Shown piece by piece: positions 50,564-58,213 of a stretch of DNA of 64,000 nucleotides. The stretch comes from CAVVJA01 sp963809815 (GTDB lineage Bacteria > Actinomycetota > Actinomycetes > Mycobacteriales > Jatrophihabitantaceae): positions 1 through 64,000 of the forward strand of contig CAWELM010000025.1 of NCBI GenBank assembly GCA_963809815.1, in the 5' to 3' direction. The notes beneath the pieces were generated by a model. It was given only the letters and a program-made list of their open reading frames with translations, had not been told where the DNA came from and made no database searches. A program made the position numbers and the translations under genes. The first letter of the stretch is position 1, and the number at the start of each line of letters is the position of its first letter.

Positions 50564-51444
50564 CTGACGCCCATCGGTGAGCCGCGGGCACCAGCCACGG
50601 TGTCGGTGGACTCAGGCAGACCCGCCCACGGCTCGCGGTCAGGTGCGGCTGCGCGCCCTTCCGGGCAGTGCTTGCGGAAGTCACACCACGAGCACCCTGG
50701 TCCGGGCGCGGGCGGAAAGATGTCGTCCGGGTGGGCGCCGCCGTGCCAGGTGTCGGTCGCGACGATGATGTCCTCGGCTGTCGCCTCGGCGCGGGTCACC
50801 TGCCGGGCAAGCGACTCAGCACTGTGCTCCGCCGCCGCGACCCGGCCGGTGGGCACATGGTGTAGCTCGACCCGGCGACACGGCCGCCGTAACGTTCGCG
50901 CCGCGGCCAGGGCGTAGAGGGCCAGCGCCTGAGCTGACCGCGCTTCGTCGGCGTCGGGCACGTGGCGGCCAGTCTTGTAGTCAACGATCACGAGTTCGCC
51001 CCCGCGATCGTCGATGCGGTCCACCCGCCCACTCAGTGCGAGCCGCTTAGTAACCGTTGCAACTGTCCGCTCCACCCCGGCCGGCTCGTCGTCCGGATCG
51101 ATGCCGCCGAGATAACGCTCAACCCACTGACCTGCCCGAGCGCGCCACTCACGAGAGTGCGCCTCGTCGCGGAAGCCATCCGATTGCCAATTCCGGGCGA
51201 CGAGCACAGCGCCCATCGCCGCCGTCCGCTTCGCTCGAGGCGACATCCACCAGCGATGAAGCGCGAGATGTACGACCGCGCCGAGGGTGTTGTGCGCCCA
51301 GGGCGCGCCCCGGCTCGGAGTGGGGCGATCGAGATAGGTCATGCGGTAGCGCCGCGGACAATCAAACGCCGCCAGCCGGGAAGGCGTCGCCGCGAACAGC
51401 CGACGCGGCATCGATCCCAGCGTCAGCTGCTCCGGCCCGGTCAC
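50560..51444 (-). CDS. RecB-family PD-(D/E)XK nuclease with Fe-S cluster
   Basis: The 294-residue protein has a nuclease core SGRVDRIDDRGGELVIVDYKTGRHV and four cluster Cys: one in FDCPRRYRMTYLDRP near the start and three in GCSWCDFRKHCPEG near the end. This is the Cas4/AddB-type arrangement without a helicase. Actinobacteria carry such a stand-alone RecB-family exonuclease of unknown role. The start is uncertain: GTG 51444 is taken, ATG 51414 is the shorter choice. It ends overlapping the small convergent gene and is 8 bp from the Gly/Trp-rich gene. Confidence 0.85.
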   Translation of the reverse strand: MTGPEQLTLGSMPRRLFAATPSRLAAFDCPRRYRMTYLDRPTPSRGAPWAHNTLGAVVHLALHRWWMSPRAKRTAAMGAVLVARNWQSDGFRDEAHSREWRARAGQWVERYLGGIDPDDEPAGVERTVATVTKRLALSGRVDRIDDRGGELVIVDYKTGRHVPDADEARSAQALALYALAAARTLRRPCRRVELHHVPTGRVAAAEHSAESLARQVTRAEATAEDIIVATDTWHGGAHPDDIFPPAPGPGCSWCDFRKHCPEGRAAAPDREPWAGLPESTDTVAGARGSPMGVS

Positions 51445-51451
51445 CGCGGGC

Positions 51452-52750
51452 TTACCAGCCTCCTCCGCCGCCATCGCCGCCGCCCCAGTCGCCGCCGCCG
51501 CCGCCCCAGTCGCCGCCGCCGCCCCAACCGCCGCCGCCGCCGCCACCCCAATCGCCACCGCCGCCCCAGTCGGAGCCGTTGCCTGAGTCCTGCGCGGAGT
51601 CACGTCCGGCCTCATATCCGCTGTCGTACCCGGCGCCGTATCCGCCACCACCCCAGCCGCCGAACCCGCCGGTGAGGACGCTGCCGATGAGCAGCGTCTC
51701 CCAGAACGGGAACGAGTACCAGCCGCCGGGTACTCCGCGTCCGCCGCCGTAGTAGTACGGCGCGCCCGGGGTGTAGTCCGGGTAGCCCTGATATGTCTGG
51801 CCCTGAACCGAGATCTCCTGAGCCTTGGTCAGCTGATCGCCACGAGGCTCTTCGATGGGTGGCAGCTCCGGCCCGGGATCCAGGCCGAGTGCCTTGCGAG
51901 CCGTCACCGCCGCGTACAGGCCCTCCAAAGTGGTTCGTCGGGCAGCCGCGTACTTCTCGACCGAGTCGGCTGTGTCCAGTTGCGAGCCGGCGGAGTTGAA
52001 TCGCTCGGCCGCGTCCGCGACAGCCTGCCGCGCCGTCGCATTGTCCTCCGGATCCAAGGTGTTGACTTCGTTCGCGAGGCGGTCGTAGTAGGGCATCACG
52101 TTCGCCTTTGCCGCCTCCAACTGCCTCTTGAGCTTGCGCTTGCGGTAGAACACGACTCCTCCTACGCCGCCCGCGATCAGGACGCCTAGGCCGACCAACC
52201 ATGGCCACACCGTCGCCCCGCCACCGGATTCGCCGCTCGCGGCGTCGGTGTTTCCGGTGCCGCTGCCGTTCGCGCAGACCGGTCCGCCCTTGAGGTTGTT
52301 GGCGAACTCCACGAGCGTGTTGGTCAGGTCACCCTTCGTCGATTGCAGGTTGGCGCGGGTATCGCTGTAGGCCTTGTCCATCTGCGTCTGGGCGAACCCT
52401 TGGCAATACACGCCGGACTTCGCTTGGTATCGAGTACCGACGAAGACAGCCAGCGTCTGCTGCGGGCTGATCGCCGCGTGCAGCTGGTTCACCGCGCTCG
52501 GCCCGTTCACGGAGTCGGGAAAGATCGCAGCTTTGACCGACGAGCCGAAGGCGTCTTGCACCGCGGACCGGTTGTCGACCCGTCCCTGGGCTCCCGGAGC
52601 GACATAGAGAGATGAGTTCTTCAATGCATTGACGGCGTCGTTAACCGGGTCGGCCGACGCAGCTGGAGCCATCAGGACAAGCACGGCAAACGCGGCGAAC
52701 GCAGCGAGCGAAGCCGCAATTCCGCCCAATGCCACGCGAAATCGCGACAT
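51452..52750 (-). CDS. TPM-domain membrane protein with Gly/Trp-rich tail
   Basis: The 432-residue protein has a signal/anchor (VALGGIAASLAAFAAFAVLVL), an extracytoplasmic TPM-like domain (VNDAVNALKNSSLYVAPGAQG), a membrane helix (WLVGLGVLIAGGVGGVVFY) and a helical cytoplasmic part. A C-terminal tail of WGGGGDWGGGG-type repeats follows (last 40 residues). TPM proteins are linked to photosystem repair and phosphatase activity in other phyla, but the actinobacterial branch is unassigned. ATG 52750 is preceded by CTGGGGGC. The repeated codons form a long GCC/GGC tract at 51452-51580. Confidence 0.78.
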   Translation of the reverse strand: MSRFRVALGGIAASLAAFAAFAVLVLMAPAASADPVNDAVNALKNSSLYVAPGAQGRVDNRSAVQDAFGSSVKAAIFPDSVNGPSAVNQLHAAISPQQTLAVFVGTRYQAKSGVYCQGFAQTQMDKAYSDTRANLQSTKGDLTNTLVEFANNLKGGPVCANGSGTGNTDAASGESGGGATVWPWLVGLGVLIAGGVGGVVFYRKRKLKRQLEAAKANVMPYYDRLANEVNTLDPEDNATARQAVADAAERFNSAGSQLDTADSVEKYAAARRTTLEGLYAAVTARKALGLDPGPELPPIEEPRGDQLTKAQEISVQGQTYQGYPDYTPGAPYYYGGGRGVPGGWYSFPFWETLLIGSVLTGGFGGWGGGGYGAGYDSGYEAGRDSAQDSGNGSDWGGGGDWGGGGGGGWGGGGDWGGGGGDWGGGDGGGGGW

Positions 52751-52767
52751 GCCCCCAGGGTAATGCT

Positions 52768-53631
52768 TCATGTCGTAAAGACGATCGGGGAGGACGCTGT
52801 GTTCCGGGCGAGCAGGTCGGCGTAGGCCTTAGGAGACGTCGTGCAAGCGCCCAGCCGGACGGCCTTGTTTCGGCCGTGATAGTCGGACGATCCCAACGGA
52901 ATCAGGCCGAGGTTGGCCGCGACATCCGACAAGTGGGCCCGGTCGGCGAAGGAGTGGTCAGGGTGGTCGACCTCTATCCCGCCCAGTCCGGCCGCTGCCA
53001 TGTCAGCGATGACCTCATCGCCGACAACGGTCCCTCTGCGGCGGGCGAGTGGATGGGCGAAGGCCGTGACGCCTCCGGCCGCGTTGATCAGGCGAAGGGC
53101 GACGAAAACGTCCACGTCAGCCTTGCGGACGTAGTACTTGCTCCGTGATGACAACAGGTCGGCGAAAGCCTCGTCGAGCGAACCCACCACGCCGGCCTCA
53201 ACCAGCGCCTGGCCAATATGCGGCCGACCCACCGCGCCGTCCCCGGCCAGCTCGGCCACCCGCTCCCACGTCACCGGGATGCCATCCGCGCGCAGGTTGT
53301 TCACGATGGCTTGACCTCGACCACGACGGCTCTCGCGCAACCGACGGCGTTCAGTCTGCAGTTCCTCATCGTCCGGGTCGTACAGGTAGCCCAGCAGATG
53401 CAAGCCGACTCGGGCGCCATTGGGACCAAACCACGCGCACGAGAACTCGGTGCCGGGAACCAGTGTGAGGCCGACCGGCAGCGCAGCCGCCGCCTCGGCC
53501 CAGCCAGCGGCCGTGTCGTGATCGGTGAGTGCGACCACATCGAGGCTGGCTGCCTTGGCCTGTCGGACCAGTTCCGCCGGCGTGTCTGTGCCATCAGACG
53601 CGGTGGAGTGGGTATGCAGGTCGATCCGCAC
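52768..53631 (-). CDS. PHP-domain phosphoesterase (RNase AM / YciV-like)
   Basis: The 287-residue protein begins VRIDLHTHSTASDG (first metal motif) and has ALTDHDTAAG, LVPGTEFSCAWFG, VTAFAHPLARRRG and GSSDYHGRNK, the full set of PHP metal ligands. It belongs to the branch that hydrolyses 3',5'-nucleoside bisphosphates and 5' ends of short RNAs. GTG 53631 opens at the first metal motif. It is the last supported gene before the repeat region. Confidence 0.9.
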   Translation of the reverse strand: MRIDLHTHSTASDGTDTPAELVRQAKAASLDVVALTDHDTAAGWAEAAAALPVGLTLVPGTEFSCAWFGPNGARVGLHLLGYLYDPDDEELQTERRRLRESRRGRGQAIVNNLRADGIPVTWERVAELAGDGAVGRPHIGQALVEAGVVGSLDEAFADLLSSRSKYYVRKADVDVFVALRLINAAGGVTAFAHPLARRRGTVVGDEVIADMAAAGLGGIEVDHPDHSFADRAHLSDVAANLGLIPLGSSDYHGRNKAVRLGACTTSPKAYADLLARNTASSPIVFTT

Positions 53632-53699
53632 ACGGTGAGCGTACGGACCAGGACCGACCGCACCCCCCCGAGGCCGCACATCCCCGGTCTGAGACCCGG

Positions 53700-54420
53700 C
53701 CCGAACCGCACAGCCGTCGGGGCTCGCACCGCCGTCGGGCCCGCACAGCCGTCGAGCCCGCACAGCCCGTGACCGCGCAGCCCGAACCCGCGCAGCCGTC
53801 GGGCCCGCTTAACCGGTCGGAGGCGGAGCCCCACGCCACGCCGGTCGAGGCAGCCGCGGCAGTTCGGCGCATGCGACAGCCCGACGCCGCAGAGCGCCGG
53901 GAGTTTGCTCGACGCGGCCCAACCCGGGACCCCGCAACCCGAAGCCGCAGAGCCCCTAGACCCTGCTCGACGCGACCCAACCCGGGACCCCGCAACCCGA
54001 AGCCGCTCGACCCGACGCTGCACAGCCCGGGAGCTTGCTCACACCGCACAACCTGACACCGCGCAACCCTCAGGGCTCACACGCGCAACCGGCGACCGCA
54101 AGACCCGAGACCGCTGCGTACGATGTCGCACGACCCGAAGCTGCACCCAGGCCTTGCGGCCTGAGACGCACAACCCGAGGCCGCTGAGCCCGTCGGGGCT
54201 CGGCCCCGAACCGAGACCGCACGGCGGAAGACAACTCGACTCAAGACCGCATAGGGCCCGGGACTTTGCTCCCGACCCCGCATAATCCGAGTCGGCCGCA
54301 CAATCGGCGGGTAGCAACCTGCGGCCGGGCAACTCGAGGCCGTTAAGCGCGTGCCCAGCACAATCCGCGACCGCAGAGCCCAAGCCGCTCAACCACCCAC
54401 TGAGCCCATCGGAGGCACAA
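53700..54420. repeat. Low-complexity region of degenerate 15-18-bp units
   Basis: The stretch is built from imperfect units such as CACAGCCGTCGAGCCCG, CGCAGCCCGAACCCG and CACAACCCGA, spaced about 15-18 bp at its left end and irregularly later. Open frames exist on both strands but shift repeatedly and give only Gly/Cys/Leu- or Pro/Arg/Thr-rich strings. No ribosome site or family match supports a gene. A 15-bp period means that any translation has a five-residue period, so a decayed pentapeptide-repeat gene is possible. Confidence 0.6.
53906..54006. repeat. Two direct 43-bp repeats, one mismatch
   Basis: The segments 53906-53948 and 53964-54006 match at 42 of 43 positions (a G/A change near the middle) and start 58 bp apart. 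They begin TGCTCGACGCG and end CGAAGCCGC. They lie in the low-complexity region and show that some of it was duplicated recently. Confidence 0.85.
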
Positions 54421-54500
54421 CCTGAGACCACGCGGTTCGAGACCACGCAGTTCGAGGTCGCGCAGTTCGAGACCGCGCAGTTCAGTTCGAAGCCGCGCAG
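54421..54500. repeat. Clean 15-bp tandem array (five units, one 5-bp slip)
   Basis: Units begin at 54421, 54436, 54451, 54466 and 54486, with consensus TTCGAGACCGCGCAG; the second to fourth differ by one to three bases. An extra TTCAG lies at 54481-54485. Read on the minus strand one frame gives ELRGL-ELRDL-ELRGL-EPRGL, a pentapeptide-like period. The units are contiguous with no spacers, so it is not a CRISPR array. Confidence 0.85.
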
Positions 54501-54880
54501 CCTGTCGAAGAGCCTCCTCGACGCCGCACGGGCCCAAGTCAGGTAGGCCATGGAGCCTAAACAGCCCAGGCCGCACAATCCGACTCCACAATCCACAGGC
54601 GGCTGCGAGCGGCCCACGGTGCCTACTGCGGCCATCGTGTCTCCGCACGATTTGGTGGAGCCCGGCTGCAATCAGATATCGGGCGCGCGCGGCTCCGCAG
54701 CACTAGCTAGATCCGTGGTTGGCGCGCGGTGACCAGTCCCTTAGATGTAAGTAGTTCGCTTTGCAGGAAAAATCCGCTATGCACCACGGTTAGCGGGCAC
54801 CCGCCCGATACTCACCTCGGCTCGACACGGCCTCGTCTATCCGGGCGGATCTATGATCTCAAGCTGCAAGAGTGACGGGG
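54501..54880. other. Intergenic stretch with no supported gene
   Basis: After the repeats the sequence becomes more A/T rich around 54735-54800. I found no ORF with a ribosome site, no tRNA and no strong hairpin. A promoter for a gene outside the supported set cannot be excluded. Confidence 0.5.
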
Positions 54881-55492
54881 TCAGGGTTCAGGAGGAATCC
54901 TCGGCAACGGCGATGTCGTGCGGCTCGATTCGGCGTCATACCCGCTGGGCCTGGTCGGGCTCGCGGGCGCGATGGGCCACAAGCCTCCCGTGCCATCGTC
55001 CTGCGTCTGTACGGCATACCGTCCGAACAGCAACTCCGATACCTGGTGATAGCGCAAATTGGGGTCTGGCAGGTAATCGATCCGGCTTAGCGCCTGCTCT
55101 TGCCCCGCAGACTCAATGATGAAAGAACCGTAATCGAGCAAGCGGCCGAACGCGGTCTGTTCGTACGTCAGGTCGGTCACCTTGACGAGCGGCATGATCG
55201 CGACTTTGCGCGTCAGGATGCCAGTCACCAGAAGCACTCGCTTGTTGGTGACCACGAACCGTTCCACGTACCAGTCAGCGACGATCCAGGCGAACCAGGC
55301 GAGGGTGACAACAAAGAAGACGACCAGCAGGCCCCGCAGCAAGGTGATGCTGTTGACCAGCCACAAGATGAGCAGTCCGGCGAACCAGAGCAGCGCCAAC
55401 CGGCCGCCAGCCGACGCGAGCGAGACCCAGTGCCGTCGGACCGAGAAAACCTGGTCCTCGCTCCGCAACAGATAGCGATCAAGTTTGGCCAT
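54881..55492 (-). CDS. PH-domain (bPH2/YdbS-like) membrane protein
   Basis: The 203-residue protein has two membrane helices (LALLWFAGLLILWLVNSITLL and GLLVVFFVVTLAWFAWIVADW) and then a bacterial PH domain: YVERFVVTNKRVLLVTGILTRKVAIMPLVKVTDL and FGRLLDYGSFIIESAGQEQAL. The C-terminal 40 residues are disordered and Pro/Ser rich. The family is broad in actinobacteria and not assigned a reaction. It starts 10 bp after the small membrane gene and is likely in an operon with it. Confidence 0.85.
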   Translation of the reverse strand: MAKLDRYLLRSEDQVFSVRRHWVSLASAGGRLALLWFAGLLILWLVNSITLLRGLLVVFFVVTLAWFAWIVADWYVERFVVTNKRVLLVTGILTRKVAIMPLVKVTDLTYEQTAFGRLLDYGSFIIESAGQEQALSRIDYLPDPNLRYHQVSELLFGRYAVQTQDDGTGGLWPIAPASPTRPSGYDAESSRTTSPLPRIPPEP

Positions 55493-55502
55493 GCATCACA
55501 CC

Positions 55503-55658
55503 TCAGAGGCTCTTAACGAAGTTCGCGAGCCCGTTGAACACAAACAAGATGGCGTTCCACAGATTGTTTGCGAGGGCCGCAGCGGTCTGCGGTGCCGTGA
55601 CGATGAAGAACAACAAGAAGATCACGAAGACGATCCACAGGAACCTGCTCAATGTCAC
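55503..55658 (-). CDS. Small one-span membrane protein
   Basis: The 51-residue product starts at GTG 55658 with GGAG five bases upstream. It has one long hydrophobic helix (LWIVFVIFLLFFIVTAP) and a second weak amphipathic helix (LWNAILFVFNGLANFVKSL). The reading frame is open far upstream, but that part is antisense to the Nudix gene and has no better start. The gap to the PH-domain gene is 10 bp, so the two are probably co-transcribed and may interact in the membrane. Confidence 0.65.
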   Translation of the reverse strand: MTLSRFLWIVFVIFLLFFIVTAPQTAAALANNLWNAILFVFNGLANFVKSL

Positions 55659-55754
55659 GCCGACTCCGATCCCAATTTGCGCACACGTCGTCGGTTTTTC
55701 ATACCTCATGAGCACGCCGTCGCGAGAACGCCGCGCCGACACCAGAATATCGCT

Positions 55755-56159
55755 ATGCAGCCTGATCGGCAGCCTTGTGCCGGTGGAATCGTCTTCGACG
55801 ATCAACGCCGGTTGCTCCTGATTCGCCGGGGCCAGCAGCCGGCGCTCGGCCTTTGGTCCATTCCGGGCGGGCGCTGCCGACCGGACGAATCTCCCGAAGA
55901 CACCTGTGTGCGCGAGGTCCTGGAGGAGACCGGACTTCTTGTCCGGGTCATCCGACACGTGGGACGTGTCGATCGCGACGGACCGCCAGGACTGACATAC
56001 GTGATCGACGACTACCTCTGCGAGGTGGTATCCGGCGTCCTGCACGCCCATGACGATGCTTCGGACGCACGCTGGGTCAGCCGCGCAGAGTTGGACACTG
56101 TCGAGCTGTCGGCTGGCCTCCTCGACGCGCTCGTCGCCTGGGGCACCGTGCCCGACTGA
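55755..56159 (+). CDS. Nudix hydrolase
   Basis: The 134-residue protein has CAGGIVFDDQRRLLLIRRGQ and the Nudix box GGRCRPDESPEDTCVREVLEE, with the metal-binding Glu residues in place. Start ATG 55755 precedes the first strand. Substrates of this family range from NTPs to nucleotide sugars. The gene is divergent from the small membrane gene and convergent with the MaoC-like gene. Confidence 0.92.
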   Translation: MQPDRQPCAGGIVFDDQRRLLLIRRGQQPALGLWSIPGGRCRPDESPEDTCVREVLEETGLLVRVIRHVGRVDRDGPPGLTYVIDDYLCEVVSGVLHAHDDASDARWVSRAELDTVELSAGLLDALVAWGTVPD

Positions 56160-56182
56160 CCTCATCCGCAACCTCAGGGAAG

Positions 56183-56686
56183 TCATCCACGCGGTTCCGG
56201 GCGACTCGGCTGCTCACCCCCTCGCGCTTCCACGTACTCTCGGGTCGGCACGAGCACCTTGCGTCGGAAGATGCATACAACGATTCCATCCTGCTTGTAA
56301 CCGATCGTCTCCACATATACGACGCCACGATCGGGCTTGGAACTCGACGGGGTCTTTCCGAGCACCCTGGTCTCGCCATAGATCGTGTCCCCGTGGAACG
56401 TGGGAGCAACGTGCCGCAGCGACTCGACCTCAAGATTCGCGATAGCCATCCCGCTGATGTCGGGAACCGACATACCCAACAGCAACGAGTAGATGTAGTT
56501 ACCGACCACCACGTTTTGGCCAAAATCCGTGGACTCACTGGCATAGTGCGCATCCATATGCAGGGGATGGTGGTTCATCGTGAGTAAGCAGAAGAGGTGG
56601 TCGTCGTACTCGGTGACCGTCTTGCCTGGCCAGTGTTTGTAGACAGCGTCGACCTCGAACTGCTCGAAGTACCGTCCGAATGGCAT
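56183..56686 (-). CDS. MaoC-like hot-dog fold (R)-specific hydratase
   Basis: The 167-residue protein begins MPFGRYFEQFEVDAVYKHWPGKTVTEYDD and has the hydratase-2 helix HLFCLLTMNHHPLHMDAHYA, whose Asp/His pair hydrates enoyl-CoA or mesaconyl-CoA. The single-domain size fits a homodimer. No acyl-CoA genes are adjacent, so its substrate is unknown. The start is at 56686. Confidence 0.88.
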   Translation of the reverse strand: MPFGRYFEQFEVDAVYKHWPGKTVTEYDDHLFCLLTMNHHPLHMDAHYASESTDFGQNVVVGNYIYSLLLGMSVPDISGMAIANLEVESLRHVAPTFHGDTIYGETRVLGKTPSSSKPDRGVVYVETIGYKQDGIVVCIFRRKVLVPTREYVEARGGEQPSRPEPRG

Positions 56687-56928
56687 GACGATCCGTCCTT
56701 CCCGCCGAATGTCGTCCGGGCCTCTGGTTGGCTACTCGGCATTCTGCTCATGTTTCTGTTCGGTGCGACCTCAGACTCGGTCCGACACGTAGCTGACCGG
56801 GCCGCTCGCTCGCAGCACGGACGAGCGACACCCGACCATCCTCCGACGCAAGCCTCGAGGGCTACCTCCTTCTAACCGGGCAGCTGTCAACCGTGGCCTG
56901 TGATTCGAGTAACACCTACGATCTGCCT
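56687..56928. other. Intergenic region between MaoC-like gene and deacetylase pseudogene
   Basis: The 242 bp between the MaoC-like start and the deacetylase start hold no supported gene, RNA or strong hairpin. Both flanking genes probably have their promoters here. A short plus-strand frame that crosses it is mostly antisense to the MaoC-like gene and was not accepted. Confidence 0.5.
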
Positions 56929-57736
56929 GTGAATCGGCGGCGTTTTCTCACGCGCGCCGGCGTGATCGTCGGGGGCGGGCTAGCAGGCGCCAGCTCTTCG
57001 GCCGGCGTCGAGGAATACCGTCTGCACGAGAACATCGCCACCTCAGGTCATGCGGTTGGCCGCTACCGGCCCGCAGGCCTGGCGTCCACAACGATCACCT
57101 ATCGTGCTCCCACCAATGCGCCGGTAGTCGCCCTCACCTTCGATGACGGACCGTCAGACCGGTATACCGACCGGCTACTGAATATCCTCGACGGGCTGGA
57201 CATACCAGCGACGTTCTTCCTAATTGGCGAACACGTAATGCGATATCCCTCGCTCGCTCAGCGAGTGGCCGAACGCCACGAGATCGGCAACATACCTGGA
57301 CGCATCCCAATATGTCGTTGGCTAGCGCGCCCACCGCGACCTCTCAGCTCAGCCTCGCTGCGAAAGCGATCTCCACCGTAACCGGCCGTCTACCAATCGC
57401 GTTTCGGCCTCCCTACGGGGCCTTCTCGGGCGCAACGGCCATGGTTGCAACCGGGCTCGGCTACCCGATCGTGTTGTGGGATTTTGAGTTCAACCAGCAT
57501 GGAGAGTCGGCCGCCGCCAACCTCGAGCGCATGGTGCGCGCGACGCGCCCAGGGTCGATCATCCTCGGCCACGACGGCGGAACCCTGAATTGCGAGGTCG
57601 TTGTCGAGGTCCTTCCTCCTCTCATGACGGCATACGTACCCGAGGATTCCAGTTCGTCGGGCTGTCCGACCTCTTAGTTGCCGGGCGGGACTCGACTTCC
57701 CCGGGACCCCCGAACGACGCTGCTCCCACAGTTTGA
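56929..57736 (+). pseudogene. Polysaccharide deacetylase (NodB domain), two frameshifts
   Basis: A Tat-like start (VNRRRFLTRAGVIVGGGLA) leads into the deacetylase motif APVVALTFDDGPS and FFLIGEHVMRYPSL. The frame is lost at about 57291: the expected zinc motif HTWTHP appears only one base off. Reading resumes with AFRPPYGAFSG and DFEFNQHG and is lost again near 57633. The tail RGFQFVGLSDLL then continues in a third frame to a stop at 57734-57736. Both changes equal one missing base. The domain would be inactive as read. Either the gene is decaying or the bases are sequence errors; conserved residues around both points argue for recent loss. Confidence 0.85.
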
Positions 57737-57776
57737 CTCCACGATCGTCCGACACGACCAGCGGCGGTGGCACGGG

Positions 57777-58070
57777 TCAACGGAAAGACGACGCTATCTG
57801 CGCCTCGACGTCCGCATAGGCTGATCCCGCGCGACCCAGGAGCTGGCCGATGCCGTCGAGAGCATCCGATAGTCCCCTCGCATGCTGGTCGAACTGATCG
57901 TAAAGAGTGTTGAACTGCGCTGCCGCCGTACCAGACCAATCCGCGCCAAACAGCGGCCCCAGCTGCCCGCGCAGGTTCTGGTGCGCACCACGCACGTCTG
58001 ACGATGTTCGAGCAACTGTCCCGCTCAAAGCCTGCAACTGCTCCGGTGTGACCTTGAGTGCTGTTGGCAT
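57777..58070 (-). CDS. WXG100-family type VII secretion substrate
   Basis: The 97-residue helical-hairpin protein starts MPTALKVTPEQLQALSGTVA at ATG 58070, six bases after GGAGGG. It carries the turn DWSG near residue 46 and ends with AYADVEAQI, a YxxxE match to the type VII YxxxD/E secretion signal. WXG100 proteins dimerise and leave the cell through EccC/EssC complexes. It is divergent from the FHA-ATPase gene, which is consistent with a substrate-motor pair. Confidence 0.92.
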   Translation of the reverse strand: MPTALKVTPEQLQALSGTVARTSSDVRGAHQNLRGQLGPLFGADWSGTAAAQFNTLYDQFDQHARGLSDALDGIGQLLGRAGSAYADVEAQIASSFR

Positions 58071-58183
58071 GAAGATCCCTCCAAGCGCTTGGCCGGCCGA
58101 CGTGAGAGTCGCCAGCTGAATGAGTTGATGCGAATCGCAAACGTAATCATGCGAATCGCCGAGGATGACGATCGGATCCTGCC

Positions 58184-58210
58184 TGTGGATACCTGCGCGC
58201 GTTATCCACA
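58184..58210. promoter_or_regulatory. Inverted pair of DnaA-box-like nonamers at the ATPase start
   Basis: TGTGGATAC (58184-58192) and TTATCCACA (58202-58210) are divergent copies of a DnaA-box-type nonamer with 9 bp between them. The second ends 3 bp before the ATG of the ATPase gene. The second is the perfect classical consensus. They form an inverted repeat that could be an operator in the divergent WXG100-ATPase region. Confidence 0.4.
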
Positions 58211-58213
58211 GAC

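Noticed and set aside
53529..54056. Plus-strand Pro/Arg/Thr-rich open frame of 175 codons
   Set aside because: Its first part is antisense to the PHP gene and the rest is repeat-derived; no family match.
54421..54500. Short regular repeats resembling a CRISPR array
   Set aside because: Units are 15 bp, contiguous, without spacers, and no cas gene is present.
54039..54671. Minus-strand 210-codon open frame rich in Gly, Cys and Leu across the repeat region
   Set aside because: It has no ribosome site, the frame continues into other frames with equal composition, and it follows from a 15-bp repeat period.
55659..56186. Upstream extension of the 51-residue membrane ORF to 227 codons
   Set aside because: The extension is antisense to a clear Nudix gene and the only good ribosome site is at the short start.
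56929..57736. Programmed frameshifting in the deacetylase gene
   Set aside because: Two separate -1 changes at non-slippery sequences make recoding unlikely; decay or sequence error is simpler.
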